From contig CAWHKD010000019.1 in assembly GCA_963829845.1 (NCBI GenBank), positions 167,579 through 231,578 on the forward strand: a DNA stretch of 64,000 nt, written 5' to 3'. Shown piece after piece: positions 42,618-49,870 of the stretch. The position numbers and the translations under genes are program-made. Position 1 is the first letter of the stretch; the number at the start of each line of letters is the position of its first letter. The notes below the pieces were generated by a model. It saw only the letters and a program-made list of their open reading frames with translations, was not told the DNA's origin and ran no database searches. The stretch comes from Gaiellasilicea sp963829845 (lineage in GTDB: Bacteria; Actinomycetota; Thermoleophilia; Gaiellales; Gaiellaceae).

Positions 42618-43201
42618 TACGGTGGCAGCTCGGAATACCAGACGCCGACGGCCTTGAACGCATTCCAGAAGGCCGTCTTCGCAGGCGCTTCGTCGAGCGC
42701 TGTGTCGATGTCGGGGACGACGAGCGCCTCGACGGTCGCCGTGAAGCGCTGCAGCCCCTCGGCCGCCACGTCGAGCTCGTCGGCGAGCGGGAAGCGGAGT
42801 GCGTTCACGAACTCGACCGTCTTATCGCCCATCAGCACGAGCAGCTTCGGCTGAACGATGTGCAGCTCGCGCGTCAGCCAGGGTGCGGCCTCCTCGAAGC
42901 TCTCGCCGCCGAACTTGAGGCAGTTCGTCCCGTAGACGGCCATCGGGTCGACATGGAGCCGCTGTAGTGACTTCTTCAGCGCCTCGCCGGCGCGGCCGAA
43001 GAAGGCGACGCCCTCCTGGATCTCCGACGGCTTCGGCGCGTACTTGAGGAGGAAGACGTCCGCGAGCGGATGGCCGGACCCGAGCACGGGCACGTGGGTC
43101 TCGTCACCCGCTCGGCCGATCTCGTGTCCGAGCTCGTTGATCTCGGAGATCGCCTTCTGCAGGTAACGCTCGTAGATCTCGTCGGTCGATGCGGCAGCCA
43201 C
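42614..43201 (-). CDS. Uracil-DNA glycosylase-superfamily protein (no Fe-S cysteines)
   Basis: The 195-residue protein has a UDG-superfamily layout: VPVLGSGHPLADVFLL (degenerate motif 1), FFGRAGEALKKSL, YGTNCLKFGG and a PWLTRELHIVQPKLLVLMG strand. The usual motif-1 GExPG is replaced by GSGHPLA, and the four cluster cysteines are missing, so activity is doubtful. The GTG at 43201 is chosen because GGAG lies 8 bases upstream and the longer frame overlaps the upstream gene. It is the second UDG-fold protein in the window. Confidence 0.7.
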   Translation of the reverse strand: MAAASTDEIYERYLQKAISEINELGHEIGRAGDETHVPVLGSGHPLADVFLLKYAPKPSEIQEGVAFFGRAGEALKKSLQRLHVDPMAVYGTNCLKFGGESFEEAAPWLTRELHIVQPKLLVLMGDKTVEFVNALRFPLADELDVAAEGLQRFTATVEALVVPDIDTALDEAPAKTAFWNAFKAVGVWYSELPPY

Positions 43202-43223
43202 AGCGTCGTCTCCGGGTTCGCTC

Positions 43224-44951
43224 CTAGCGCACCTTCTCCTTGACCTGGGCCACCCACTTGAGGCTCTGCAGGTAGGCGAGCGACTTCGGCCGGCGCAGCA
43301 CCTCGGCGCTGCGGAGCGAGAGCATGAACTCCTCCGGGCCGTCGAACGCGCGCATGCGGAGCGCGCCGGTGCCGACACCTTGGAGCACGTGCGCGTCGGA
43401 GCCGGCGCCCGCCGGCAGCCCGTACTTGCGTGCGAAGCGGACGGCCTCGTCGTTGTACCCCTCGAACAGGAGCCGCGCGTTGTAGACCTCGAGCACGTCG
43501 ATCTGCTCCAGGTGGCGATGGAGCGTCGCGGGAAACGGGATCGCGTGCATGCGGTCGAACGGATGGGGCAAGTAGACGATTCCCTCCTGCTCGCGGATCG
43601 CAGCCACCGTCTCCGCGAACGTCATACCGCGCGGGATCTCGTGGTGCAGGAAGAGCCCGATCACCTCACCCTGGTCGTCGGTCTTGACTTCCTCGCCAGG
43701 GATCACGATCAGCTCGCGCCTCCGTGCCTTCTCGGCCGCCTCGCGGGCGCCTCCGAAGACGTTGTGGTCGGTGACCGCGATCGCGCCGAGGCCCTCCGAC
43801 TCGGCGTGGTCGAGCAACTCGTCCACTTCGATCGAGCAGTCGTGTGACCACGTCGTGTGCATGTGGAGGTCGGCGAGGATCCAGGGGCGGTCGGAGAGCG
43901 GCTCGCCGTCGCGCCGACGAGGGCGCTTACGGCCGCCGAGTCGGCCATAGATCCGCTCGAGCTCTTTCGCGACGGCGGCAAAGCTCTGCGACTCGGCCGT
44001 CGCGCGGGCCTCGCGGCTCTTGCGCTCGCGCAACTCCGCGTTCTCGACCAGCCGGTGCAGCGCCGCGGCCGCGAGTTCCGGCTGGTTGAGGACGCCGGGC
44101 GGATCCGCCAGCACGGCGCCGGCGGCCGCCGACTCGAGGCGCAGGCGGGCGGAGCCGGTCGGAGCCGGGACGACGATCGCCGCCTCCGCGAGCACGGTCG
44201 CGCGCGCCTCCGGCCGGCGCCCGGAGCGGACGCGGACGCGGTCGCGAAGCGCAAGCGGGATGCCGGGTCGGGTCGACAGCGGCTTCGTCCGCAGCAGCAC
44301 CGCCTCCCAGCCGGGCAGCTCCTTGAGCGAGCGCAGCGCCGCCCGCGCCACCGGCAGAGATCCGGAATGCAGCTCGATCGCAACCAGGTTCCGCTTCCTG
44401 CCGGGCCGAAAGAGGTCGGTGTCGACGCCCGGCGAGAGGATCCGATAGTCGCCGGGGAAACGCGCCGCCGCCGCGGCCGCGGTCGTCTCGGACGAGGCGA
44501 TCAGCGCGTCGATCCGGGCGAGCAGCTTCTCGCGCAGGGCCCGCCGCGGCGGATAGCCGAGCCGGTCGGGCGAGAAGAAGCTCGCCACGCCGAGCGCCTC
44601 GGAGTCGCGCAGGGCGAGGTAGGAGATGCTCGGGAGCCCCGGCTCGAAGCCGTGGACGACGTCGAAGCCGCCCTGTTGCAGAGCAAGCCTGACATTCGCG
44701 CGGACGCCGACGGGCACGCCGAGGCTGGAGCGGCGCGAGATTGGAACCGAAGGGCCGATTGCGATCGTCTCCGCGGTGTCGCCGCGCGCGAGCGCCCGTC
44801 GCCCGGCCGCGAGGTCGGCGGGCCGGCCGGACGGCGCAAGAACTGTGACGGTGTGCCCCAGCGCCCGCAGTTCCTTCGCGATGCCGGCGACATGCTGGTT
44901 GACGTCGTGCGGGAGTGACCACGCGAACGGGGTCACCAAGCAGATCTTCAC
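43224..44951 (-). CDS. Glycosyltransferase (GT4-like) fused to a PHP phosphoesterase domain
   Basis: Residues 1-345 resemble a GT-B glycosyltransferase: N-terminal MKICLVTPFAWSLPHDVNQHV, HGFEPGLPS, and a second Rossmann half. Motifs in the donor site are weak (SARLRLESAAAG in place of a clear EGfG). Residues ~355-575 are a PHP domain with DLHMHTTWSHD (near 362), AVTDHN, IPGEEV, LPHPFDR and GSDAH, the expected metal ligands. The fusion suggests sugar transfer coupled to phosphate removal, which is inference. The GTG start lies 7 bases after TACACT. Confidence 0.85.
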   Translation of the reverse strand: MKICLVTPFAWSLPHDVNQHVAGIAKELRALGHTVTVLAPSGRPADLAAGRRALARGDTAETIAIGPSVPISRRSSLGVPVGVRANVRLALQQGGFDVVHGFEPGLPSISYLALRDSEALGVASFFSPDRLGYPPRRALREKLLARIDALIASSETTAAAAAARFPGDYRILSPGVDTDLFRPGRKRNLVAIELHSGSLPVARAALRSLKELPGWEAVLLRTKPLSTRPGIPLALRDRVRVRSGRRPEARATVLAEAAIVVPAPTGSARLRLESAAAGAVLADPPGVLNQPELAAAALHRLVENAELRERKSREARATAESQSFAAVAKELERIYGRLGGRKRPRRRDGEPLSDRPWILADLHMHTTWSHDCSIEVDELLDHAESEGLGAIAVTDHNVFGGAREAAEKARRRELIVIPGEEVKTDDQGEVIGLFLHHEIPRGMTFAETVAAIREQEGIVYLPHPFDRMHAIPFPATLHRHLEQIDVLEVYNARLLFEGYNDEAVRFARKYGLPAGAGSDAHVLQGVGTGALRMRAFDGPEEFMLSLRSAEVLRRPKSLAYLQSLKWVAQVKEKVR

Positions 44952-44958
44952 TCAACCG

Positions 44959-44968
44959 AGTGTAGAGT
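44959..44968. promoter_or_regulatory. Overlapping divergent -10 boxes
   Basis: On the minus strand TACACT (44964-44959) serves the gene starting at 44951. On the plus strand TAGAGT (44963-44968) serves the gene at 44976. They share two base pairs and each is 7 bases from its start codon. Confidence 0.65.
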
Positions 44969-44975
44969 CGAACTC

Positions 44976-45185
44976 GTGGCCGCGGTCACGATCAAGGTCC
45001 GGGAGAACGGTCCCTATCGCGTCACCGGACCGTTCCGGCTGCTCGACACGGACGGGAACGCGTACGAGCTTCCCGAGGGCGACACCGTCGCGCTCTGCCG
45101 GTGCGGCCGCTCGGCGACGAAGCCGTTCTGCGACAAGACGCACCGGACGATCGGCTTCGACGCGACCGAACGAGCGGCCGGGTGA
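44976..45185 (+). CDS. CDGSH-type iron-sulfur protein
   Basis: The 69-residue protein has the CDGSH cluster site C41-x-C43-x8-C52-x3-H56 (CRCGRSATKPFCDKTH), which binds a redox-active 2Fe-2S cluster with one His ligand. The N-terminal half is a small beta-domain. It overlaps the alcohol dehydrogenase gene by 4 bases, suggesting a linked redox function. The leaderless start is supported by TAGAGT. Confidence 0.9.
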   Translation: MAAVTIKVRENGPYRVTGPFRLLDTDGNAYELPEGDTVALCRCGRSATKPFCDKTHRTIGFDATERAAG

Positions 45186-46288
45186 AGATCCGCGCCGCCG
45201 TGTTGGAGGAGTTCGGTGCTCCGCTCGTGGTGCAGGAGGTCGAGCTGGCAGAGCCGAAGGCGGGCGAGGTCCTCGTCCGGCTCGTCGCCTGCGGCGTCTG
45301 CCACACCGATCTCTACACGGCCTCGGGGGCTGACCCTTCCGGGTACGCCCCGACCGTGCTCGGGCACGAGGGCGCCGGCGTCGTGGAGGGCGTCGGCGAC
45401 GGTGTCGCCTCGCTCGCCGCGGGTGACCACGTCGTCACGCTCTTCTCGCCCCAGTGCCGCGAGTGCGTGCACTGCCGCTCGACGCGCACGAACCTCTGCA
45501 TGGCGATCCGTGAGCAGCAGGGCAAGGGTCATCTCCCCGACGGCACCGTTCGCCTCTCCCGCGGCAGCGAGCCGATTCGCCACTTCATGGGCACGTCGAC
45601 GTTCGCCGAGTACACGGTGATGCCCGAGATCGCGCTCGCGAAGGTGAGCCCGGAGGCGCCGCTGGAGGGTGCTGCGCTCTTCGCCTGCGGGCTCTCGACC
45701 GGTCTCGGCGCCGCGATCAAGACCGCAGCGGTCGAGCCCGGCTCGACCTGTGTCGTCTTCGGCGCCGGCATGGTCGGGCTAGGCGCGGTTGCGGGCTGCC
45801 GTCTTCAGGGTGCCGATCGGATCATCTGCGTCGACCTCTCCGAGGACCGGCTCGAGCTCGCGAAGGGCCAAGGTGCGACCGAGACGATGCTCGGCGGCCC
45901 GGACACGGTCGCGCGGATCGTCGAGACGACCGGCGGCTTCGGCGCCGACTACACCTTCGAGGCGACCGGCAACGTCGCCGTCATGCGCGAGGCGGTCGAG
46001 TCCGCCCGGATGGGCTGGGGCCTCTGCACCGTCGCCGGCGTCGCCGGGAAGGGCGAGACGCTCGACATCGTGCCGCGCTTCCTGATCACCGGACGCCGCG
46101 TCGCCGGCTCCTCCTTCGGGGGGCTCAAAGGCCGCGACGAAGTGCCGCAGCTCGTCGACCGGTGGCTTGCCGGCGAGATCGACGTCGCCCCGTTCCTGTC
46201 GCACACCCTGACGCTCGACGAGGTCAACCGCGGCTTCGAGCTGATGGAGGCGCAGGACGGGATCCGCAGCGTGATCCGGTTCGACTAA
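45182..46288 (+). CDS. Class III zinc alcohol dehydrogenase (formaldehyde dehydrogenase type)
   Basis: The 368-residue medium-chain dehydrogenase has catalytic zinc ligands in GVCHTDLYT and GHEGAGVVE, a four-cysteine structural zinc site (QCRECVHCRSTRTNLC), and a Rossmann motif GAGMVGLGAV. The GADPSGYAPTVLGHEGAG pattern is closest to class III enzymes, which oxidise S-hydroxymethyl thiol adducts of formaldehyde. Which thiol this organism uses is unknown. The GTG start overlaps the CDGSH stop. Neighbouring quinoprotein genes make a role in alcohol/formaldehyde oxidation plausible. Confidence 0.85.
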   Translation: MKIRAAVLEEFGAPLVVQEVELAEPKAGEVLVRLVACGVCHTDLYTASGADPSGYAPTVLGHEGAGVVEGVGDGVASLAAGDHVVTLFSPQCRECVHCRSTRTNLCMAIREQQGKGHLPDGTVRLSRGSEPIRHFMGTSTFAEYTVMPEIALAKVSPEAPLEGAALFACGLSTGLGAAIKTAAVEPGSTCVVFGAGMVGLGAVAGCRLQGADRIICVDLSEDRLELAKGQGATETMLGGPDTVARIVETTGGFGADYTFEATGNVAVMREAVESARMGWGLCTVAGVAGKGETLDIVPRFLITGRRVAGSSFGGLKGRDEVPQLVDRWLAGEIDVAPFLSHTLTLDEVNRGFELMEAQDGIRSVIRFD

Positions 46289-46319
46289 ACGCCCTGCTGC
46301 GTGATATTTCTTCCAGCGA

Positions 46320-47228
46320 ATGGTGTCGAGCCGCTGGCCGATCCTCGTCGCATCAGTCTTCGTGCTCGCGACCGCCGCCGTCGCGGCCCAGGCTGCGACC
46401 GACGCCGCCGCACCGGCGCGCTGGATCGTCTTCTCGGCGCACCCGAACGGCTCGACCGGTGCACTGCAGCTGATCCGCGTCCAGACCAACGGCCAGGGTC
46501 TGAAGCAGATCACCACCGGGAGCAAGTCGGCTACCCAGCCAGCCTTCTCGCCCGACGGCAGGACGCTCGCCTTCGCCCGGCTCGGCTCGGGCATCTTCCG
46601 GATGACGATCGACGGGAACGGCTTGCGCCGGCTCACCTCGGGCGCACGCGACATCTATCCGGTCTGGTCCCCGGACGGCAAGCGGATCGCTTTCCTGCGG
46701 CCCTTCAGGGCCGAGTGGCGCCTCTACGTCATGTCTCCGAACGGTGCCGGCCTACGGCGGCTGCCTCTGGCGCCTCCCGCGGGACGGCCGACGTGGACCG
46801 CGAACGGCAAGTCGATCCTGATCCCCTCTGCGGCGGACATCGTCCGCGTGGACTCCCGGACCGGAAGGATCCAGAAGTACTACGGGCTGAGCCTGGACAT
46901 CCAGACGACCCAGACCGCCACCGTTTCGCCCAACGGGCTGATGGTCGCCTATCTCGGCCCGCGCCTCAGCACCGGCCCCGAGGACTGCGGCGAAGGGCCG
47001 TGCCCGCAATACGCGCTCTACCTGGCGCGTCTTCCGGTGCCCCACCGGCCGCGGCGGATCGTCAACGACAGCGGCGCCGCGGGCTGGTCGCCGGACGGGA
47101 AGAGCCTGACCTACGTGCACCTGGATGCGTTGACGCTCAGGACTGTCGCGTCCGGCGCAACGAGGACGGTTAACACGGGGCCGCACGTCGCAGTCGGCGA
47201 TTCGCCCCCCGCGTGGCAGCCGCGCTGA
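46320..47228 (+). CDS. Exported WD40-like (TolB-type) beta-propeller
   Basis: The 302-residue protein has a signal peptide (WPILVASVFVLATAAVAAQA) followed by PD40/TolB-type repeats (AFSPDGRTLAFARLG, VWSPDGKRIAFLRP, GWSPDGKSLTYV). It is an extracytoplasmic beta-propeller, probably for protein binding. No catalytic motif is visible. It lies 31 bases after the alcohol dehydrogenase and may be transcribed with it. Confidence 0.8.
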   Translation: MVSSRWPILVASVFVLATAAVAAQAATDAAAPARWIVFSAHPNGSTGALQLIRVQTNGQGLKQITTGSKSATQPAFSPDGRTLAFARLGSGIFRMTIDGNGLRRLTSGARDIYPVWSPDGKRIAFLRPFRAEWRLYVMSPNGAGLRRLPLAPPAGRPTWTANGKSILIPSAADIVRVDSRTGRIQKYYGLSLDIQTTQTATVSPNGLMVAYLGPRLSTGPEDCGEGPCPQYALYLARLPVPHRPRRIVNDSGAAGWSPDGKSLTYVHLDALTLRTVASGATRTVNTGPHVAVGDSPPAWQPR

Positions 47229-47254
47229 GCGTCGCGGCCGCCCGCGACCGGTCC

Positions 47255-47653
47255 TCAGATGATTCTGAAGATCCCCTTCATGGCCGGCTTGCTCTTGTCG
47301 GCCGGGAGGGGGGCGTGGTACGGAATCGCGCCGCGGAAGTCGAGGAAGAGGATCAGCACACTCTGCTGGCTCGGCTGCAGCGTCTTCTTGAAGCCCGTCT
47401 GAACCCCGGTGCCGCGCCGCTCGTGACCGAGCACGAACACATGCGGCTTCTTGCCCTTGTTGACGAGGATGAAGCGCCCCATGCTGCCGCGCTGCGCGCG
47501 CTTGGGGCTGATGCTGACCCCGGCATCGGTGATCGTGACCTTGATGTTCGCGACCGGAGGCGGCGCCGTCGTCTCGGGCTGGTCGGCGCTCTGCGCCGCC
47601 GGCACGAGTGCCACCGCAGAAACCGCTGCAAACGCGAACAGGCGTGACCTCAC
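47255..47653 (-). CDS. Exported cupredoxin-like protein lacking the copper cysteine
   Basis: The 132-residue protein has a signal peptide (SRLFAFAAVSAVALVPAAQS) and a single Greek-key domain of cupredoxin type (NIKVTITDAGVSISPKRAQRG, FILVNKGKKPHVFVLG). The C-terminal copper loop reads AIPYHAPLPADKSKPAMKG: the usual Cys is absent, while a His (YHAP) and the Met remain. It may bind no copper or a different metal. The GTG at 47653 lies 7 bases after TACAGT, supporting this start over 47662. Confidence 0.65.
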   Translation of the reverse strand: MRSRLFAFAAVSAVALVPAAQSADQPETTAPPPVANIKVTITDAGVSISPKRAQRGSMGRFILVNKGKKPHVFVLGHERRGTGVQTGFKKTLQPSQQSVLILFLDFRGAIPYHAPLPADKSKPAMKGIFRII

Positions 47654-49140
47654 AGCGGCCACTGTATCACCGCTTTCGAGCGGTTCGACGTGCCAGGATC
47701 GCGGTCGCTGTCGTGCTCGCGAGCCTCGTGGTCGGCTGCGGGGAGCGTGACTCCGACGGCACGTGGGAGCTGCCGAACGGCGATCTCGCAGGCACCCGGG
47801 CTGCCGCAGGAGCGTCCATCGACGCGGGAAACGTGTCGGAGCTCGAAGTCCGGTGGCGGTACGCCCTGACGGCCAAGGCGAACTACTCGGGCACGTTCGC
47901 GTCGACTCCGGTCGCCGACGACGAGACGATCTACGTGCAGGACCTCCAGAGCAACGTGCACGCGCTCGAGCGCACGACCGGGAAGCTGCGCTGGGTGCAC
48001 CGCTACCGCGCGCTGAACGAGGGGCCGAACGGGCTCGCCGTGGACAGCCGACGGGTCTACGGCGCGACCGACTCGGACGCGTTCGCTCTCTCCGCAGCAA
48101 CGGGCCGTCAGCTGTGGAGCCGGCACCTGACCAGCGCGACGGAGCAGTTCGTCGACATCGCGCCGGTCGTCTGGGAAGGGCTCGTCTTCACGAGCACCGT
48201 CGGGTTTCCGCCGGGCGGGCGAGGCGCGATCTACGCGCTCGACGCCGCGACCGGCGTCGTGCGCTGGAGGTTCGACACGATCTCGGAACCGTGGAAGTAC
48301 CCACTCGAGGCCGGCGGTGGTGGGCTCTGGTACCCGGTCTCGGTCGACGCGCAGGGCCGGCTCTACGCGGGGAACTCGAACCCGCAGCCCTGGGGTGGAT
48401 CGCCGGCGCGTCCGAACGGCGCTGCGTTCCCCGGTCCTGTGCCGTACACGAACTCACTGCTCGTGCTCGACGCGCGGAGCGGCCGGCTGCTCTGGCACGA
48501 CCAGGTGACGCCGCACGACGTCCGCGACTACGACTTCGAGGCGACGCCGATCGTGGCGACGGTCGAGGGTGAGGAGCTCGTCTTCGGCGCCGGCAAGGCG
48601 GGGATGGTGATCGCCTGGGACCGCGAGACGCGGCGGCGGCGCTGGGCTACGGCGGTCGGTCTGCACCGCAACGACCGCGGCCCGCTGCCGCCGCGGCGCG
48701 TGATCGTCTGCCCCGGCCTGTTCGGCGGGGTCCTGACGCCGATGGCGTACGCGGAGGGCCGCTTGTTCGTCCCGGTCGTCGACCTGTGCGGGTGGGGGAG
48801 CGCCACCGGCCGGCAGGAGCTGACCACCGTCGTCCCTTCGCAGGGAAAAGGCCGGCTCGTCGCCCTCGACGCCGCGACCGGGCGTGCGCTCTGGGTCCGC
48901 CGGCTGCCCTCGCCCAACTTCGGCTGCGCGACGGTCTCGAAGGACGTCGTCTTCACGTCCACCTTCGACGGGACCGTCTACGCGTTCGGGGTGGCGGACG
49001 GAAAGCTCGCCTGGCGCACGCGGATGAGGGCCGGGATCAACGCGTGCCCGGCTGTGCTCGGAGATCTCGTGCTCTTCGGCGCCGGAGCCCCGCGCTCCGG
49101 GGGTATTACGCCCGAGCTCGTCGCGTTCGGCCTGCCCTGA
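47644..49140 (+). CDS. Quinoprotein-type beta-propeller lipoprotein
   Basis: The ~498-residue protein has a lipoprotein signal (RIAVAVVLASLVVGC) and PQQ-type propeller repeats (YVQDLQSNVHALERTTGKLRW, AIYALDAATGVVRW, GRLVALDAATGRALWV). The segment GNSNPQPWGG, PYTNSLLVLD and TPHDVRDYDFEA aligns with the PQQ/metal site of quinoprotein alcohol dehydrogenases, with D295 and D297 in a D-x-D. No cytochrome c motif is present. The start is uncertain (GTG 47644 or GTG 47608, neither with a ribosome site). Upstream it overlaps the divergent cupredoxin-like gene. Confidence 0.8.
   Translation: MTSQRPLYHRFRAVRRARIAVAVVLASLVVGCGERDSDGTWELPNGDLAGTRAAAGASIDAGNVSELEVRWRYALTAKANYSGTFASTPVADDETIYVQDLQSNVHALERTTGKLRWVHRYRALNEGPNGLAVDSRRVYGATDSDAFALSAATGRQLWSRHLTSATEQFVDIAPVVWEGLVFTSTVGFPPGGRGAIYALDAATGVVRWRFDTISEPWKYPLEAGGGGLWYPVSVDAQGRLYAGNSNPQPWGGSPARPNGAAFPGPVPYTNSLLVLDARSGRLLWHDQVTPHDVRDYDFEATPIVATVEGEELVFGAGKAGMVIAWDRETRRRRWATAVGLHRNDRGPLPPRRVIVCPGLFGGVLTPMAYAEGRLFVPVVDLCGWGSATGRQELTTVVPSQGKGRLVALDAATGRALWVRRLPSPNFGCATVSKDVVFTSTFDGTVYAFGVADGKLAWRTRMRAGINACPAVLGDLVLFGAGAPRSGGITPELVAFGLP
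47661..47666 (-). promoter_or_regulatory. -10 box of the cupredoxin-like gene (leaderless)
   Basis: TACAGT on the minus strand, 7 bases before the GTG at 47653. Confidence 0.5.
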
Positions 49141-49152
49141 CCCGGGTGGCTG

Positions 49153-49686
49153 CTACGACCAGGCGACCGTGATCGGGTTCGACGTCGCGAGTGCCGGCCC
49201 GCCGGCGCGAGGGCGCAGCGTCACGCGGTAGGTGGCCTTCTCGACGCCCAGGCCCGCGACGAAGTCGCTCAGCGGGATCTCGAGCTCCGGCGACTCAGCT
49301 GTTCCGACCGTTGCCCAGCCGGGACTGTCCGGGCTCTCGACCGCCGCGCCGACGGGGCGCTGCTCGAGCCGCAGGATCGTTCCGGGAGGCAGCTCGGCCC
49401 CGGGTGCTGCGTCGCACCCCTCGCGCGAACGGGCGTCGTCCCAGGCGGCGCAGACGAAGAAGTTGGTCGGTATTCCGTCCGGGCCGTGCTCGAGCGACAG
49501 GGACTGCATCCAGGGACCGGTGTTGGTGCTTCCTGCGCGCAAGGTGATCTTCGAGCCGCTCGGTGCGGCCACCGTGTCGGTACCCGTGCCCGTGGTCGTC
49601 CCGGCGGTGTCGTCGTCCCCCGAGCAACCCGCGACGACCACGGCCGCGAGGAGGAGGAGGGCAACGGGTCTGAGCCCACGTGACAT
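49153..49686 (-). CDS. Lipoprotein of unknown function
   Basis: The 177-residue protein has a lipobox (LLLLAAVVVAGC then SGDDD), a Thr/Gly-rich linker, and a beta-rich domain with two cysteines (FFVCAAWDD, REGCDAAPG). No family is recognised. The ATG at 49686 lies 7 bases after a TATCCT box, so the longer frame to 49779 was rejected. It is convergent with the quinoprotein gene ending at 49140. Confidence 0.75.
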   Translation of the reverse strand: MSRGLRPVALLLLAAVVVAGCSGDDDTAGTTTGTGTDTVAAPSGSKITLRAGSTNTGPWMQSLSLEHGPDGIPTNFFVCAAWDDARSREGCDAAPGAELPPGTILRLEQRPVGAAVESPDSPGWATVGTAESPELEIPLSDFVAGLGVEKATYRVTLRPRAGGPALATSNPITVAWS

Positions 49687-49693
49687 GGCCGGG

Positions 49694-49699
49694 AGGATA
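49694..49699 (-). promoter_or_regulatory. -10 box of the lipoprotein gene (leaderless)
   Basis: TATCCT on the minus strand, 7 bases before the ATG at 49686. Confidence 0.5.
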
Positions 49700-49870
49700 A
49701 CGCCGGGACGTGCGGCCACAGGATGTGCGAGAAGACACTTGCCGCCGCGTGTTTCACGGTTGTAGGTTCTTGGTGACATGTTTCAAGCTCTCGCCGGTGG
49801 TCGGCTCCGTGAGCTGACAGCAAGCACCGGGCACCGCCGTCCGCCACGTCCCTTAAGAGGAGGGCACCGA

